Shown: positions 1 to 5,388 of the stretch, one piece after another
Layout: the number at the start of each line of letters is the position of its first letter
Position numbering within the stretch: the stretch's first letter is position 1
NCBI GenBank assembly: GCA_903928835.1
Contig: CAIYSK010000266.1
Coordinates: forward strand, 1 to 5,388
Direction: 5' to 3'
DNA length: 5,388 nucleotides
From: an uncultured cyanobacterium
Lineage (GTDB): Bacteria; Cyanobacteriota; Cyanobacteriia; PCC-6307; Cyanobiaceae
Translations under genes and position numbers: made by a program
Notes under the pieces: model-generated
Told to the model about the DNA's origin: nothing
Database searches by the model: none
The model's input: the letters and a program-made list of their open reading frames with translations, nothing else

Positions 1-394
1 ACACACCCTGTTGGAGTGGGCGCCGCCCACCGTGCCCGAAGGGGCGCCAGCTTCTGAAACCCGCAGCTCCTTGGGCATGGCCGCGGCCCTGAAAGCCCTG
101 GCAGGCGAATCCCTTGGCGGCCCACCCCAGGACACCCGCCCCTTGGTGGTGCTGATTGGCAGTGCCCCCACGGCCCTCGAGACCCTGCTGGATCTGGTGG
201 CCGCCCGCACCTGCCCCGCGCCGGCCTTGGTGATTGGCATGCCCGTGGGCTTTGTGGGGGTGGCCGAGAGCAAGCGGCATTTGGCGGAGAGTGGCCTGGT
301 GCACCTGCGGCTTGAGGGCCCCAAGGGCGGGGCTGGTTTGGTGGCGGCCGCCTGCAATGCCCTGCTGCGCAGGGCCTGGCTTGAAGCTGCCTAG
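1..394 (+). CDS. cobH: Precorrin-8X methylmutase, C-terminal part (5' end outside window)
   Basis: This enzyme (CobH/CbiC family) moves a methyl group from C-11 to C-12 of precorrin-8X to give hydrogenobyrinate (cobyrinate in the cobalt-early route), a cytoplasmic step in cobalamin synthesis. The reading frame is open to the left edge, with the first whole codon at base 2, so the TTG at 11 is not taken as the real start. About 130 C-terminal residues are visible of a usual 200 or so; the catalytic histidine lies upstream of the window. Family signatures seen are GSAPTAL (bases about 167-187), [11 protein letters not shown] (about 242-274) and [15 protein letters not shown] near the end. The common basic residue before KGG is a proline here (GPKGG), a small oddity. 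The TAG stop at 392-394 overlaps the stop of mutS on the other strand. Identity is fairly certain; the N-terminal half cannot be judged. Confidence 0.9.
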   Translation, partial: HTLLEWAPPTVPEGAPASETRSSLGMAAALKALAGESLGGPPQDTRPLVVLIGSAPTALETLLDLVAARTCPAPALVIGMPVGFVGVAESKRHLAESGLVHLRLEGPKGGAGLVAAACNALLRRAWLEAA

Positions 395-3231
395 GCGGCA
401 CCCTGGCTGAGGCCCACGGCCACATGGCTGTTGGCCTCAATGCGGCCCAGCACCTGGCGGGCCCGCAGCACCACCGAAGGCGGCACCCCGGCCAAGCGGG
501 CGGCTTCGATGCCATAGCTGCGGTTGGCCCCTCCGGGGGCGACCCGGTGCAGGAACACCAGGCTTTCGCCGGATTCCTCCACAAGTACCTGGGCATTGGC
601 CACGTTGGGTAGGAGCTCGGCGAGTTCGTTGAGCTCGTGGTAGTGGGTGGCAAACACGCTGCGGGCCCGGATGCCCTGGCCATCGGCGGCCGCTAGATGT
701 TCGGCCACGGCCCAGGCGATCGAGAGCCCATCGAAGGTGGCGGTACCTCGGCCAATCTCATCGAGCAGTACCAGGGAGCGGTCCGTGGCGTGGTGCAGGA
801 TGTTGGCGGTTTCGGCCATCTCCACCATGAAGGTGGATTGGCCCGAGCTGAGGTCGTCGCCGGCGCCGACCCGGGTGAAGATCCGATCGGCAATGCCAAG
901 TCGTGCCGATTGGGCGGGGATCCAGCTGCCCATTTGGGCCATCAACTGCAGCAGGCCCGCCTGGCGCAAATAACAGCTTTTGCCGCTGGCGTTGGGTCCC
1001 GTGAGCACGAGTAGGTCTGGGGTGGCTTTGCCGCCGAGGGCCAGATCGTTGGGGGTGAAGGCTTCCTCCACCAGCAACTGCTCCACCACCGGGTGGCGGC
1101 CCGCCTCAATCACCAGCTCGCGGCTGTCCGTGATTTCTGGGCAGCAGTAGCCCCCGGTGGCGGCCACCTCGGCGAGGGAGGCCACCGCATCCAGCTCGGC
1201 CACCAGCCGGGCGGCCACCCGAATCGGTGCGGCCTGGGCTCCCACTTCCGCGCGCAGCTGGCAAAACAGCTCGTATTCCCGTTGGGCGGTCCGGGCCTTG
1301 AGCTGCAGGATCTTGCCTTCCCTGGCCTTGAGCTCGGGGGTCACAAAGCGCTCCTCATTGGCCAGGGTCTGGCGGCGGATCCAGTGGTCGGGCACGGCTG
1401 CCGATTTGGCCCTGCTCACCGCCAAGAAGTAGCCAAAGGTGCGGTGGTACTGGAGTTTGAGGGTTGGGATGCCGCTGGTTTGGCGCTCGAGCGCCTCCTG
1501 GCCCCGCAGCCAAGCCTCTTGGTCGTCGAGTTGGTTGCGCAGGCCATCGAGCTGGGGATCGACACCGTCGTGGATCAGGCCCCCTTCACTGATGGTGAGG
1601 GGGGGGGTGTCGAGCAGGTTGTGGCGCAGGAGGGCCGCGATCGTTTCCAGTTCGGGCCAGGGCTGGGCCAGGGCTTGGAGGGGGTGGCTGGTGCTTTTGG
1701 TGAGCAGGGCTGCCAATTGGGGCAGGCGCTCGAGGCCATCGGCCAGGGCCACCAGATCCCGGGCCGAGGCGCTGCCGGCCCCAGCCCGCCCGGCGAGGCG
1801 TTCGAGATCCCCCATGGGCCGCAGCAAACGCCGCACCCCAAGCCGCAGGGGCCGGTGGGCCACCAGCTCCCCCACACCGGCCTGGCGCTCGAGGATGGAG
1901 CTGCGTTTTACCAGGGGTGCTTCCACCCAGCGCCGCAGGCAGCGGCCCCCCATGGCGGTGTGGGTGCGATCCAGGGCCCAGAGCAACGAGCCCTGGCTTG
2001 CTCCCGCTGTTTGGGTTTTGGTGAGCTCCAGGTTGCGACGGGTTTGGGCATCGAGGATCAACAGATCCCCCGCGTGCCAGGTGGTGGGTAAATCGAGGGG
2101 AACTTGGCCCTCCTGGGTGGCATCGAGGTAGGCCACCAGGCCTCCGGCCGCCCGCATCGCCAAGGGAACAGCCTGGAGCCCAAGCCCATCGAGGCTGGCT
2201 AGGCCAAAGCGGCTTTTGAGGGTGGCGCTGGCTTCTGGGGCCTCAAACGGGGTGCGGGGCAGCCCCGTTAGGTGCAGGCCATCCGGGCACCAGGCCGGCT
2301 TGGACCCTTGTCCTTGGAAGCCTGGACCTCCTTCCGCAGAGGGCCAGAGCACTTCGGCGGCGTCCACCTGCAGCAGCTCCTGGTGCAGCAGATCACTGCC
2401 CTGGCGCTCGGTGACCTGAAATTCGCCCGTGCTCACGTCCGCCACGGCCAAGCCCCAGCGGGTCCCGTCGCCCTCGGCGCTCAACACCACGGCGCAGAGC
2501 CAGTTGTTGCGCCGGGCTGAGAGCATCTCGTCTTCCAGCACCGTGCCGGGGGTGAGCACCCGGGTGATGCCTCGCTTGAGCAGCTCCCCCTTGGCGGGCC
2601 CCTTCGCCGAGGCTGTCTCGAGTTGGTCGCAGAGGGCCACGCTCAGGCCTCGGCGCACCAGCTCGGCGCAATAGCGATCGGCGGCGTGGTGGGGAATGCC
2701 CGCCATTGGCACCCGGCCCATGGCCTTGCCCGCTTCCTTGCCGGTGAGGGTGAGCTCGAGCAGCCGGGAGAGGGAAAGGGCGTCCTCAAAGAAGCATTCG
2801 AAAAAGTCGCCCAGGCGATAGAGCAGCACCCGCTCGGGATGGGCGGCCTTGAGCTCCACGTAGTGGCGCAGCATTGGCGTGAGCTGGTCCGGATCCACCA
2901 GGCCGTGGTGGTGCCAGGGGGGCAGATCGGAGCTGGCGTCTTGGCCTGCAGGGTCTTGCTCTGCAGCTGGGCTGGGCCCAGGGGCTGGCTCGCTTAGACC
3001 AGGTTCGTTCGCTGCCCTGGCTTGGCGCTGTCTTGGCCGGCTGCTGGCATCGGCTTCAAGGAAGGCAGCGGCAAGGGTTGCTTCATTGAGGGAAGCTGCA
3101 TTGAGATCGCCCGGGCCCCCAAGCTTTTGGCCGTTGGTTTGGGCTGGGGACTTGGGTTGGGCCGCTTCCGGCTCGCCAAACAGACTCCCCTGCAAGGCCA
3201 GCTCAGGCTGCTGCTCGGCTGGCGCGGCCAC
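391..3231 (-). CDS. mutS: DNA mismatch repair protein MutS
   Basis: MutS recognises mispaired or looped bases after replication and, as an ATP-driven sliding clamp, recruits the downstream repair machinery. The 946-residue product shows the full MutS1 order. The mismatch-reading motif GDFFECF has F143 and E145 in the places of E. coli F36 and E38. Connector and lever/clamp regions cover roughly 240-660. The ATPase domain has Walker A GPNASGKS (745-752), [11 protein letters not shown] (791-801), Walker [11 protein letters not shown] (820-829, D824/E825) and ATHYHEL (861-867). A helix-turn-helix dimer segment lies at about 907-932. The protein exceeds E. coli MutS (853 aa) because of a low-complexity Ala/Pro/Gln/Ser extension (about residues 20-108), while the C-terminal tail after the helix-turn-helix is very short. 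The GTG start at 3231 is chosen because an in-frame TGA lies at 3244-3246 and the next Met is residue 120, inside domain I. No Shine-Dalgarno is visible. The gene is divergent from psbZ and convergent with cobH. A C9 run sits at codons 542-545. Confidence 0.97.
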   Translation of the reverse strand: MAAPAEQQPELALQGSLFGEPEAAQPKSPAQTNGQKLGGPGDLNAASLNEATLAAAFLEADASSRPRQRQARAANEPGLSEPAPGPSPAAEQDPAGQDASSDLPPWHHHGLVDPDQLTPMLRHYVELKAAHPERVLLYRLGDFFECFFEDALSLSRLLELTLTGKEAGKAMGRVPMAGIPHHAADRYCAELVRRGLSVALCDQLETASAKGPAKGELLKRGITRVLTPGTVLEDEMLSARRNNWLCAVVLSAEGDGTRWGLAVADVSTGEFQVTERQGSDLLHQELLQVDAAEVLWPSAEGGPGFQGQGSKPAWCPDGLHLTGLPRTPFEAPEASATLKSRFGLASLDGLGLQAVPLAMRAAGGLVAYLDATQEGQVPLDLPTTWHAGDLLILDAQTRRNLELTKTQTAGASQGSLLWALDRTHTAMGGRCLRRWVEAPLVKRSSILERQAGVGELVAHRPLRLGVRRLLRPMGDLERLAGRAGAGSASARDLVALADGLERLPQLAALLTKSTSHPLQALAQPWPELETIAALLRHNLLDTPPLTISEGGLIHDGVDPQLDGLRNQLDDQEAWLRGQEALERQTSGIPTLKLQYHRTFGYFLAVSRAKSAAVPDHWIRRQTLANEERFVTPELKAREGKILQLKARTAQREYELFCQLRAEVGAQAAPIRVAARLVAELDAVASLAEVAATGGYCCPEITDSRELVIEAGRHPVVEQLLVEEAFTPNDLALGGKATPDLLVLTGPNASGKSCYLRQAGLLQLMAQMGSWIPAQSARLGIADRIFTRVGAGDDLSSGQSTFMVEMAETANILHHATDRSLVLLDEIGRGTATFDGLSIAWAVAEHLAAADGQGIRARSVFATHYHELNELAELLPNVANAQVLVEESGESLVFLHRVAPGGANRSYGIEAARLAGVPPSVVLRARQVLGRIEANSHVAVGLSQGAA
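408..439. other. Inverted repeat inside the mutS 3' end, downstream of the cobH stop
   Basis: TGAGGCC at 408-414 pairs perfectly with GGCCTCA at 433-439 around an 18-base loop, and the loop itself contains GCCA/TGGC arms (419-422 and 425-428). It begins 14 bases after the cobH stop and lies within the last codons of mutS. It could fold in the 3' end of either convergent transcript. No T-run follows on either strand, so it is not a classical intrinsic terminator. Any role is inference, and the sequence also has to encode MutS residues. Confidence 0.35.
1599..1607 (-). repeat. Nine-base C homopolymer in the mutS coding strand
   Basis: The plus strand has nine consecutive G, read as C9 in mutS across codons Thr542-Pro543-Pro544-Leu545, in the lever region and 200 residues before the Walker A motif. 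It is the longest homopolymer I see in the window. Losing one C gives a TGA at 1577-1575, and gaining one C gives a TGA within about seven codons. Either slip would remove the ATPase domain. Confidence 0.95.
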
Positions 3232-3254
3232 GGCTGGGGGGCATCAAGGGGCTG

Positions 3255-3282
3255 ATCGTAAGGGCATTGGTGGGCGGGTCAT
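3255..3282 (-). promoter_or_regulatory. Candidate mutS promoter
   Basis: On the minus strand a -35-like ATGACC (3282-3277, 4 of 6 to TTGACA) and a -10-like TACGAT (3260-3255, 4 of 6 to TATAAT) are separated by 16 bases. Transcription would start near 3248, leaving a leader of about 17 bases before the GTG start. Both boxes are imperfect in GC-rich DNA, so this is only the best candidate in the gap. Confidence 0.3.
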
Positions 3283-3287
3283 TGGCT

Positions 3288-3318
3288 GGAACCCCCACAA
3301 CTTGTGAAGGAACCCCAC
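3288..3318. promoter_or_regulatory. Paired direct repeat around a palindrome, possible operator between mutS and psbZ
   Basis: GGAACCCC occurs at 3288-3295 and again at 3309-3316, exactly 21 bases (about two helical turns) apart. Both copies continue to AC, the first after one extra C. Between them lies the perfect odd palindrome CACAACTTGTG (3296-3306). The block sits between the two candidate divergent promoters, where a shared regulator could bind. No specific regulator is recognised and binding is inference. Confidence 0.35.
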
Positions 3319-3326
3319 GCCAGTGG

Positions 3327-3355
3327 CCAACAGAGCCGGGCTGTCGTGTGAGAAT
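3327..3355 (+). promoter_or_regulatory. Candidate psbZ promoter with extended -10
   Basis: GAGAAT at 3350-3355 (4 of 6 to TATAAT) is preceded by TGT, giving an extended -10. A weak -35-like CCAACA (3327-3332, 3 of 6) lies 17 bases upstream. Transcription would begin around 3362, with a leader of about 40 bases to the psbZ ATG. The site is plausible by position, but the match is modest. Confidence 0.3.
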
Positions 3356-3400
3356 CCGCAAACTGCCTGAATTGGCCCCTGGCCACTCGCCGCACCCACC

Positions 3401-3589
3401 ATGCAGATCCTCAACACCCTCACCGTTTTGGCCCTGGTGGTGATGTCGTTTGCGTTGATCGTGGCGGTGCCGGTGCTCTACGCCAGCAGCGAAGATTCCG
3501 GCCGCTCCAACCGCCTGATCCTGTTGGGCGGGATCGCCTGGGTAGCCCTGGTGCTGCTCAACTGGGGCGTCAGCTTTTTTGTGGTTTAG
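3401..3589 (+). CDS. psbZ: Photosystem II protein PsbZ (Ycf9)
   Basis: PsbZ is a small thylakoid membrane subunit at the edge of the photosystem II core, near CP43; in other organisms it supports supercomplex stability and antenna interaction. The 62-residue product has the usual family length and hairpin topology. There is a first membrane helix at about residues 4-28, a polar turn [10 protein letters not shown] (29-38) and a second helix at about 39-61. The sequence [10 protein letters not shown] matches the conserved PVxxAS region of the family, and the short C-terminus ends FFVV. ATG at 3401 is the natural start because the first helix begins almost at once. No Shine-Dalgarno precedes it, only the C-rich CGCACCCACC. 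It is divergent from mutS and leads a rightward set with ribH 62 bp downstream. Co-transcription is possible but not shown. Confidence 0.95.
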   Translation: MQILNTLTVLALVVMSFALIVAVPVLYASSEDSGRSNRLILLGGIAWVALVLLNWGVSFFVV

Positions 3590-3602
3590 GCCGCGCTCAA
3601 AG

Positions 3603-3628
3603 GGTTGGCCGCCAGCCTGCGTAGGCTG
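3603..3628 (+). other. Two mutually exclusive RNA hairpins between psbZ and ribH
   Basis: GGTTGG (3603-3608) can pair with CCAGCC (3612-3617, one G-U pair). Alternatively CAGCCT (3613-3618) pairs perfectly with AGGCTG (3623-3628) around a GCGT loop. The two stems compete for the same bases. Neither is followed by a U-run, so read-through into ribH is likely. The hairpins might protect the psbZ 3' end or modulate read-through; this is inference only. Confidence 0.35.
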
Positions 3629-3651
3629 ATCCCCAACGATGCAGCCAAGAC

Positions 3652-4128
3652 GTGGCGACCTTTGAAGGACGGTTTACCGAGGCAGCAAGTCTGCGTATAG
3701 GCGTTGTGGTGGCTCGCTTCAACGATTTGGTGACAGCCAAGCTCCTGAGCGGCTGCCTTGATTGCCTATCGCGTCATGGCATCGACACCAGTGAAGCAAG
3801 TAGCCAGTTGGATGTGGCCTGGGTGCCAGGTAGCTTTGAAATTCCCCTGGTGGCCCAGCGGCTGGCAGCCAGCGACCAATATCAAGTGGTGATCACCCTG
3901 GGCGCCGTGATCCGCGGCGATACCCCCCATTTCGATGTGGTGGTGGCCGAAGTGAGCAAGGGGGTGGCCGCCGTATCCCGCGCGAGTGGCGTGCCCGTGA
4001 TTTTTGGGGTGCTCACCACCGACACCATGCAGCAGGCTCTCGAGCGGGCGGGCATCAAGAGCAACCTGGGCTGGAGCTACGGCATGCAGGCCCTGGAGAT
4101 GGGCAGCCTGATGAAGGCCTTGCCCTGA
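3652..4128 (+). CDS. ribH: 6,7-dimethyl-8-ribityllumazine synthase (riboflavin synthase beta chain)
   Basis: RibH condenses 5-amino-6-ribitylamino-uracil with 3,4-dihydroxy-2-butanone 4-phosphate to lumazine, the penultimate riboflavin step. Family members assemble into cytoplasmic pentamers or 60-mer shells. The 158-residue product is full length. Active-site landmarks match B. subtilis RibH with an offset of about five: RFN at 22-24, PGSFEIP at 59-65 (F62, E63), [12 protein letters not shown] at 84-95 with catalytic-type H93, R132, and K136 in the phosphate-binding end. GTG at 3652 is chosen because it gives the standard MATFEGRF N-terminus and the only upstream in-frame room ends at a TAG (3622-3624) with no ATG. 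The SD-like sequence is weak. The gene sits 62 bp after psbZ and 14 bp before the sugar transferase gene, so expression with the latter is likely. No FMN riboswitch is apparent upstream. Confidence 0.97.
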   Translation: MATFEGRFTEAASLRIGVVVARFNDLVTAKLLSGCLDCLSRHGIDTSEASSQLDVAWVPGSFEIPLVAQRLAASDQYQVVITLGAVIRGDTPHFDVVVAEVSKGVAAVSRASGVPVIFGVLTTDTMQQALERAGIKSNLGWSYGMQALEMGSLMKALP

Positions 4129-4142
4129 GGCTGGCTGCCGCG

Positions 4143-5252
4143 ATGGGTTTGTCTTGGCTATCCGCGCGCCGGAAGCTGTTTTTGGCTCTGCTGCTCGACC
4201 TGGTCGGGGTGATGTTGATTGCGGTGCTTTTCGACCGTTGGGCCGCCACCCACTTGTTGCTGCATCCCGAGTGGCTTGGGTTTTATGGGCTGACCTATGC
4301 CGCGATGAGCTGGCTGTTTGGTAGCTACACGCTGCTTCGCTTGCCCCGGGTGACGGGCGTTCATGTTTTGGCACGACTGGGTTGGGCCGCGTTGGCCACC
4401 ACTGTGGTGCTGGTGCTGGTGAGTTGGATCTTGCGCGTGCCCCCCAGCCTCACCCTCGGGTACCGGCGCACCCAGATGCTGCTGCTGGTTGGACTGACGC
4501 TCTGGGCCCTGATGGTGCGCCTGCTGTTGCGCCGGCTCCCATCCCACCCGGGCGCTCGGGAGATGACGGCTCTCGAGCTAGCGGAATGGAGTCAGCAGCG
4601 CTTGTTGCCAAGTCAGTTGCCAGTTGAAGCCTTCACGCTTGAGGAGATCACCTGGGCCAACAGCCTCAGCCTGCAGCGCCAGCTCAAGCGGGCAGCGGAT
4701 ATCGCGCTGGCCATTGGCCTGTTGCTTCTCACCCTGCCGCTCACCCTGCTTGCTGCGCTGTTGATCTGGCTTGAGGATCGGGGTCCGATTTTCTTTCGGC
4801 AGGAGCGCAGTGGCCTGATGGGCGCCCGGTTTTCGGTTTACAAACTGCGCACCATGGTCCAGGCCGATCCTGCCGCCCCAGCCCTCTGGACCCAGCGGGG
4901 TGACAAGCGCCTGACTCGGGTGGGATCCCTCCTACGGCGGGTGCGGCTCGATGAGCTCCCCCAGCTCTTGAATGTGGTGCTGGGGGAGATGAGCCTGATT
5001 GGGCCCAGGCCCGAAAGGCCGGAGCTGGAGGGTGAGCTCGCAGCCCGAATTCCCCACTACCGCAAACGCCACTGGATGCCGCCGGGTCTGAGCGGCTGGG
5101 CCCAAGTGTGTGCGCCCTATGCGGCCAGCATTGAGGAGACGGAGCTCAAGCTGAGCTACGACCTCTACTACCTGCGCCATTGGAGTACCGCCTTGGACCT
5201 GCTGATTTTTCTCAAGACCATCAAGACGGTGCTCAAGGCCAAAGGTCGCTGA
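4143..5252 (+). CDS. Polyprenyl-phosphate sugar-1-phosphate transferase (bacterial sugar transferase family)
   Basis: Enzymes of this family move a sugar-1-phosphate from a nucleotide sugar onto undecaprenyl phosphate at the inner face of the plasma membrane, starting exopolysaccharide, capsule or O-antigen units. Four probable membrane helices lie at about residues 11-30, 44-62, 78-97 and 111-130. A linker of about 50 residues leads to SLQRQLKRAADI and a hydrophobic segment (187-210) broken at Pro199, like the re-entrant helix of PglC. The catalytic domain follows: FFRQERSG (217-224), YKLRTM (233-238), the Asp270-Glu271 dyad in RLDELPQLLNV, GEMSLIGPRPERP (281-293) and PPGLSGWAQV (313-322). 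At 369 residues it is shorter than WcaJ/WbaP-type enzymes (about 460) because the Rossmann-like domain between helix 4 and the catalytic part is nearly absent. The ATG lies 14 bp after ribH with no strong SD. The sugar donor cannot be told from sequence, and no other polysaccharide genes are in the window. Confidence 0.92.
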   Translation: MGLSWLSARRKLFLALLLDLVGVMLIAVLFDRWAATHLLLHPEWLGFYGLTYAAMSWLFGSYTLLRLPRVTGVHVLARLGWAALATTVVLVLVSWILRVPPSLTLGYRRTQMLLLVGLTLWALMVRLLLRRLPSHPGAREMTALELAEWSQQRLLPSQLPVEAFTLEEITWANSLSLQRQLKRAADIALAIGLLLLTLPLTLLAALLIWLEDRGPIFFRQERSGLMGARFSVYKLRTMVQADPAAPALWTQRGDKRLTRVGSLLRRVRLDELPQLLNVVLGEMSLIGPRPERPELEGELAARIPHYRKRHWMPPGLSGWAQVCAPYAASIEETELKLSYDLYYLRHWSTALDLLIFLKTIKTVLKAKGR

Positions 5253-5275
5253 GGCCTGTTGCGATTTGACCGAGG

Positions 5276-5290
5276 GCACCCCTGTGGTGC
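5276..5290 (+). terminator. Weak stem-loop after the sugar transferase gene, possible terminator
   Basis: GCACC (5276-5280) and GGTGC (5286-5290) form a perfect 5-bp stem with a CCTGT loop, starting 23 bases after the TGA stop. It is followed by AAGCTCG rather than a T-run, so it would be a poor intrinsic terminator. It may instead only stabilise the mRNA end. A TTGACC (5266-5271) overlapping its upstream side resembles a -35 box for the tRNA, but no convincing -10 is seen at the right distance. Confidence 0.25.
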
Positions 5291-5312
5291 AAGCTCGATG
5301 GGTCGGCAGAGA

Positions 5313-5332
5313 ACGTCAGTTCAGCCCGACGT
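5313..5332. promoter_or_regulatory. Inverted repeat abutting the tRNA-Gly 5' end
   Basis: ACGTC (5313-5317) and GACGT (5328-5332) are perfect inverted arms around a 10-base loop, and the right arm ends exactly at the base before the mature tRNA. It could fold in the tRNA precursor leader or mark a binding site near the start of transcription. The arms are only five bases, so chance is a real possibility. Confidence 0.2.
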
Positions 5333-5388
5333 GCGGATGTAGCTCAGTGGTAGAGCATCTCCTTGCCAAGGAGAGGGTCGAGAGTTCG
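5333..5388 (+). tRNA. tRNA-Gly (anticodon GCC), 3' end outside window
   Basis: The first 56 bases fold as a tRNA: acceptor 5' strand GCGGATG (5333-5339), TA, D-stem GCTC/GAGC (5342-5345 and 5353-5356), anticodon stem TCTCC/GGAGA (5358-5362 and 5370-5374) and the seven-base loop TTGCCAA with anticodon GCC at 5365-5367. The variable region GGGTC is followed by T-stem GAGAG and the start TTCG of the T-loop. GCC reads glycine codons GGC and GGU, with GGC expected to be frequent in this GC-rich genome. About 16 bases (rest of the T-arm, acceptor 3' strand and discriminator) lie past the edge, so whether CCA is encoded cannot be seen. Confidence 0.96.

Noticed and set aside
11..394. TTG at base 11 as the start of cobH
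   Set aside because: The frame stays open to the left edge and the known protein has about 70 more N-terminal residues, so the gene is cut by the window edge rather than starting here.
716..722. GCGATCG near-matches to the HIP1 octamer (also at 1637-1643 and 2674-2680)
   Set aside because: None completes the palindrome GCGATCGC, so there is no HIP1 site in the window.
1093..2091. Open reading frame of 332 codons on the plus strand opposite mutS, plus several shorter ones nearby
   Set aside because: It lies wholly antisense to the clearly real mutS. Its Gly/Gln/His/Pro-rich product shows no recognisable family, and long antisense frames are expected opposite GC-rich genes with strong third-position bias.
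391..3231. A novel defence or mobile system
   Set aside because: Every sizeable gene is a recognisable core family, and I see no terminal inverted repeats, integrase, toxin-antitoxin pair or CRISPR repeats.
3590..3651. Possible FMN riboswitch before ribH
   Set aside because: The 62-base gap is far too short for the RFN element (normally over 100 bases) and lacks its conserved helices.
3639..3665. Eight-codon ATG micro-ORF overlapping the ribH GTG start in another frame
   Set aside because: It has no Shine-Dalgarno, and the product is too short to judge. An ATG 13 bases before a start is common by chance, though it is noted in case the ribH start is ever remapped.
3766..4374. Minus-strand open reading frame of 202 codons across ribH and the transferase start
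   Set aside because: It crosses two well-supported genes in antisense and has a composition typical of a shadow frame, with no recognisable domain.

Overview
The window looks like a piece of a picocyanobacterial chromosome (Synechococcus/Cyanobium type). The evidence is a photosystem II gene (psbZ), strongly GC-rich DNA, compact gene spacing, mostly absent Shine-Dalgarno sequences and no complete HIP1 octamer. From memory, a neighbourhood of cobH, mutS, psbZ and ribH occurs in this group; I could not check this by search.

Layout from left to right. The 3' part of a plus-strand precorrin-8X methylmutase gene (cobH, vitamin B12 pathway) enters at base 1 and stops at 394. It runs head-on into mutS, which fills 391-3231 on the minus strand; the two stop codons share the palindrome CTAG. 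A 169-bp divergent intergenic region (3232-3400) separates mutS from psbZ and holds candidate promoters for both genes. Between those promoters sits a paired 8-bp direct repeat flanking a short palindrome. To the right, psbZ (3401-3589), ribH (3652-4128, lumazine synthase of riboflavin synthesis) and a membrane sugar-phosphate transferase (4143-5252) all read rightward. The last two lie only 14 bp apart and look co-transcribed. After an 80-bp spacer, a tRNA-Gly(GCC) begins at 5333 and is cut by the window end.

These are mostly housekeeping genes: cofactor synthesis (B12, riboflavin), DNA repair, photosystem II structure and the first step of a surface polysaccharide pathway. They do not form one pathway. 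I see no mobile element, CRISPR array, toxin-antitoxin pair or recognisable new defence system. The details most worth a second look are inside or beside known genes: a nine-C tract in mutS where a one-base slip in either direction truncates the repair protein; a clamp-binding-like QGSLF motif at the MutS N-terminus with none seen in its short C-terminal tail; the repeat-palindrome-repeat between mutS and psbZ; and a transferase that lacks the usual Rossmann-like domain.
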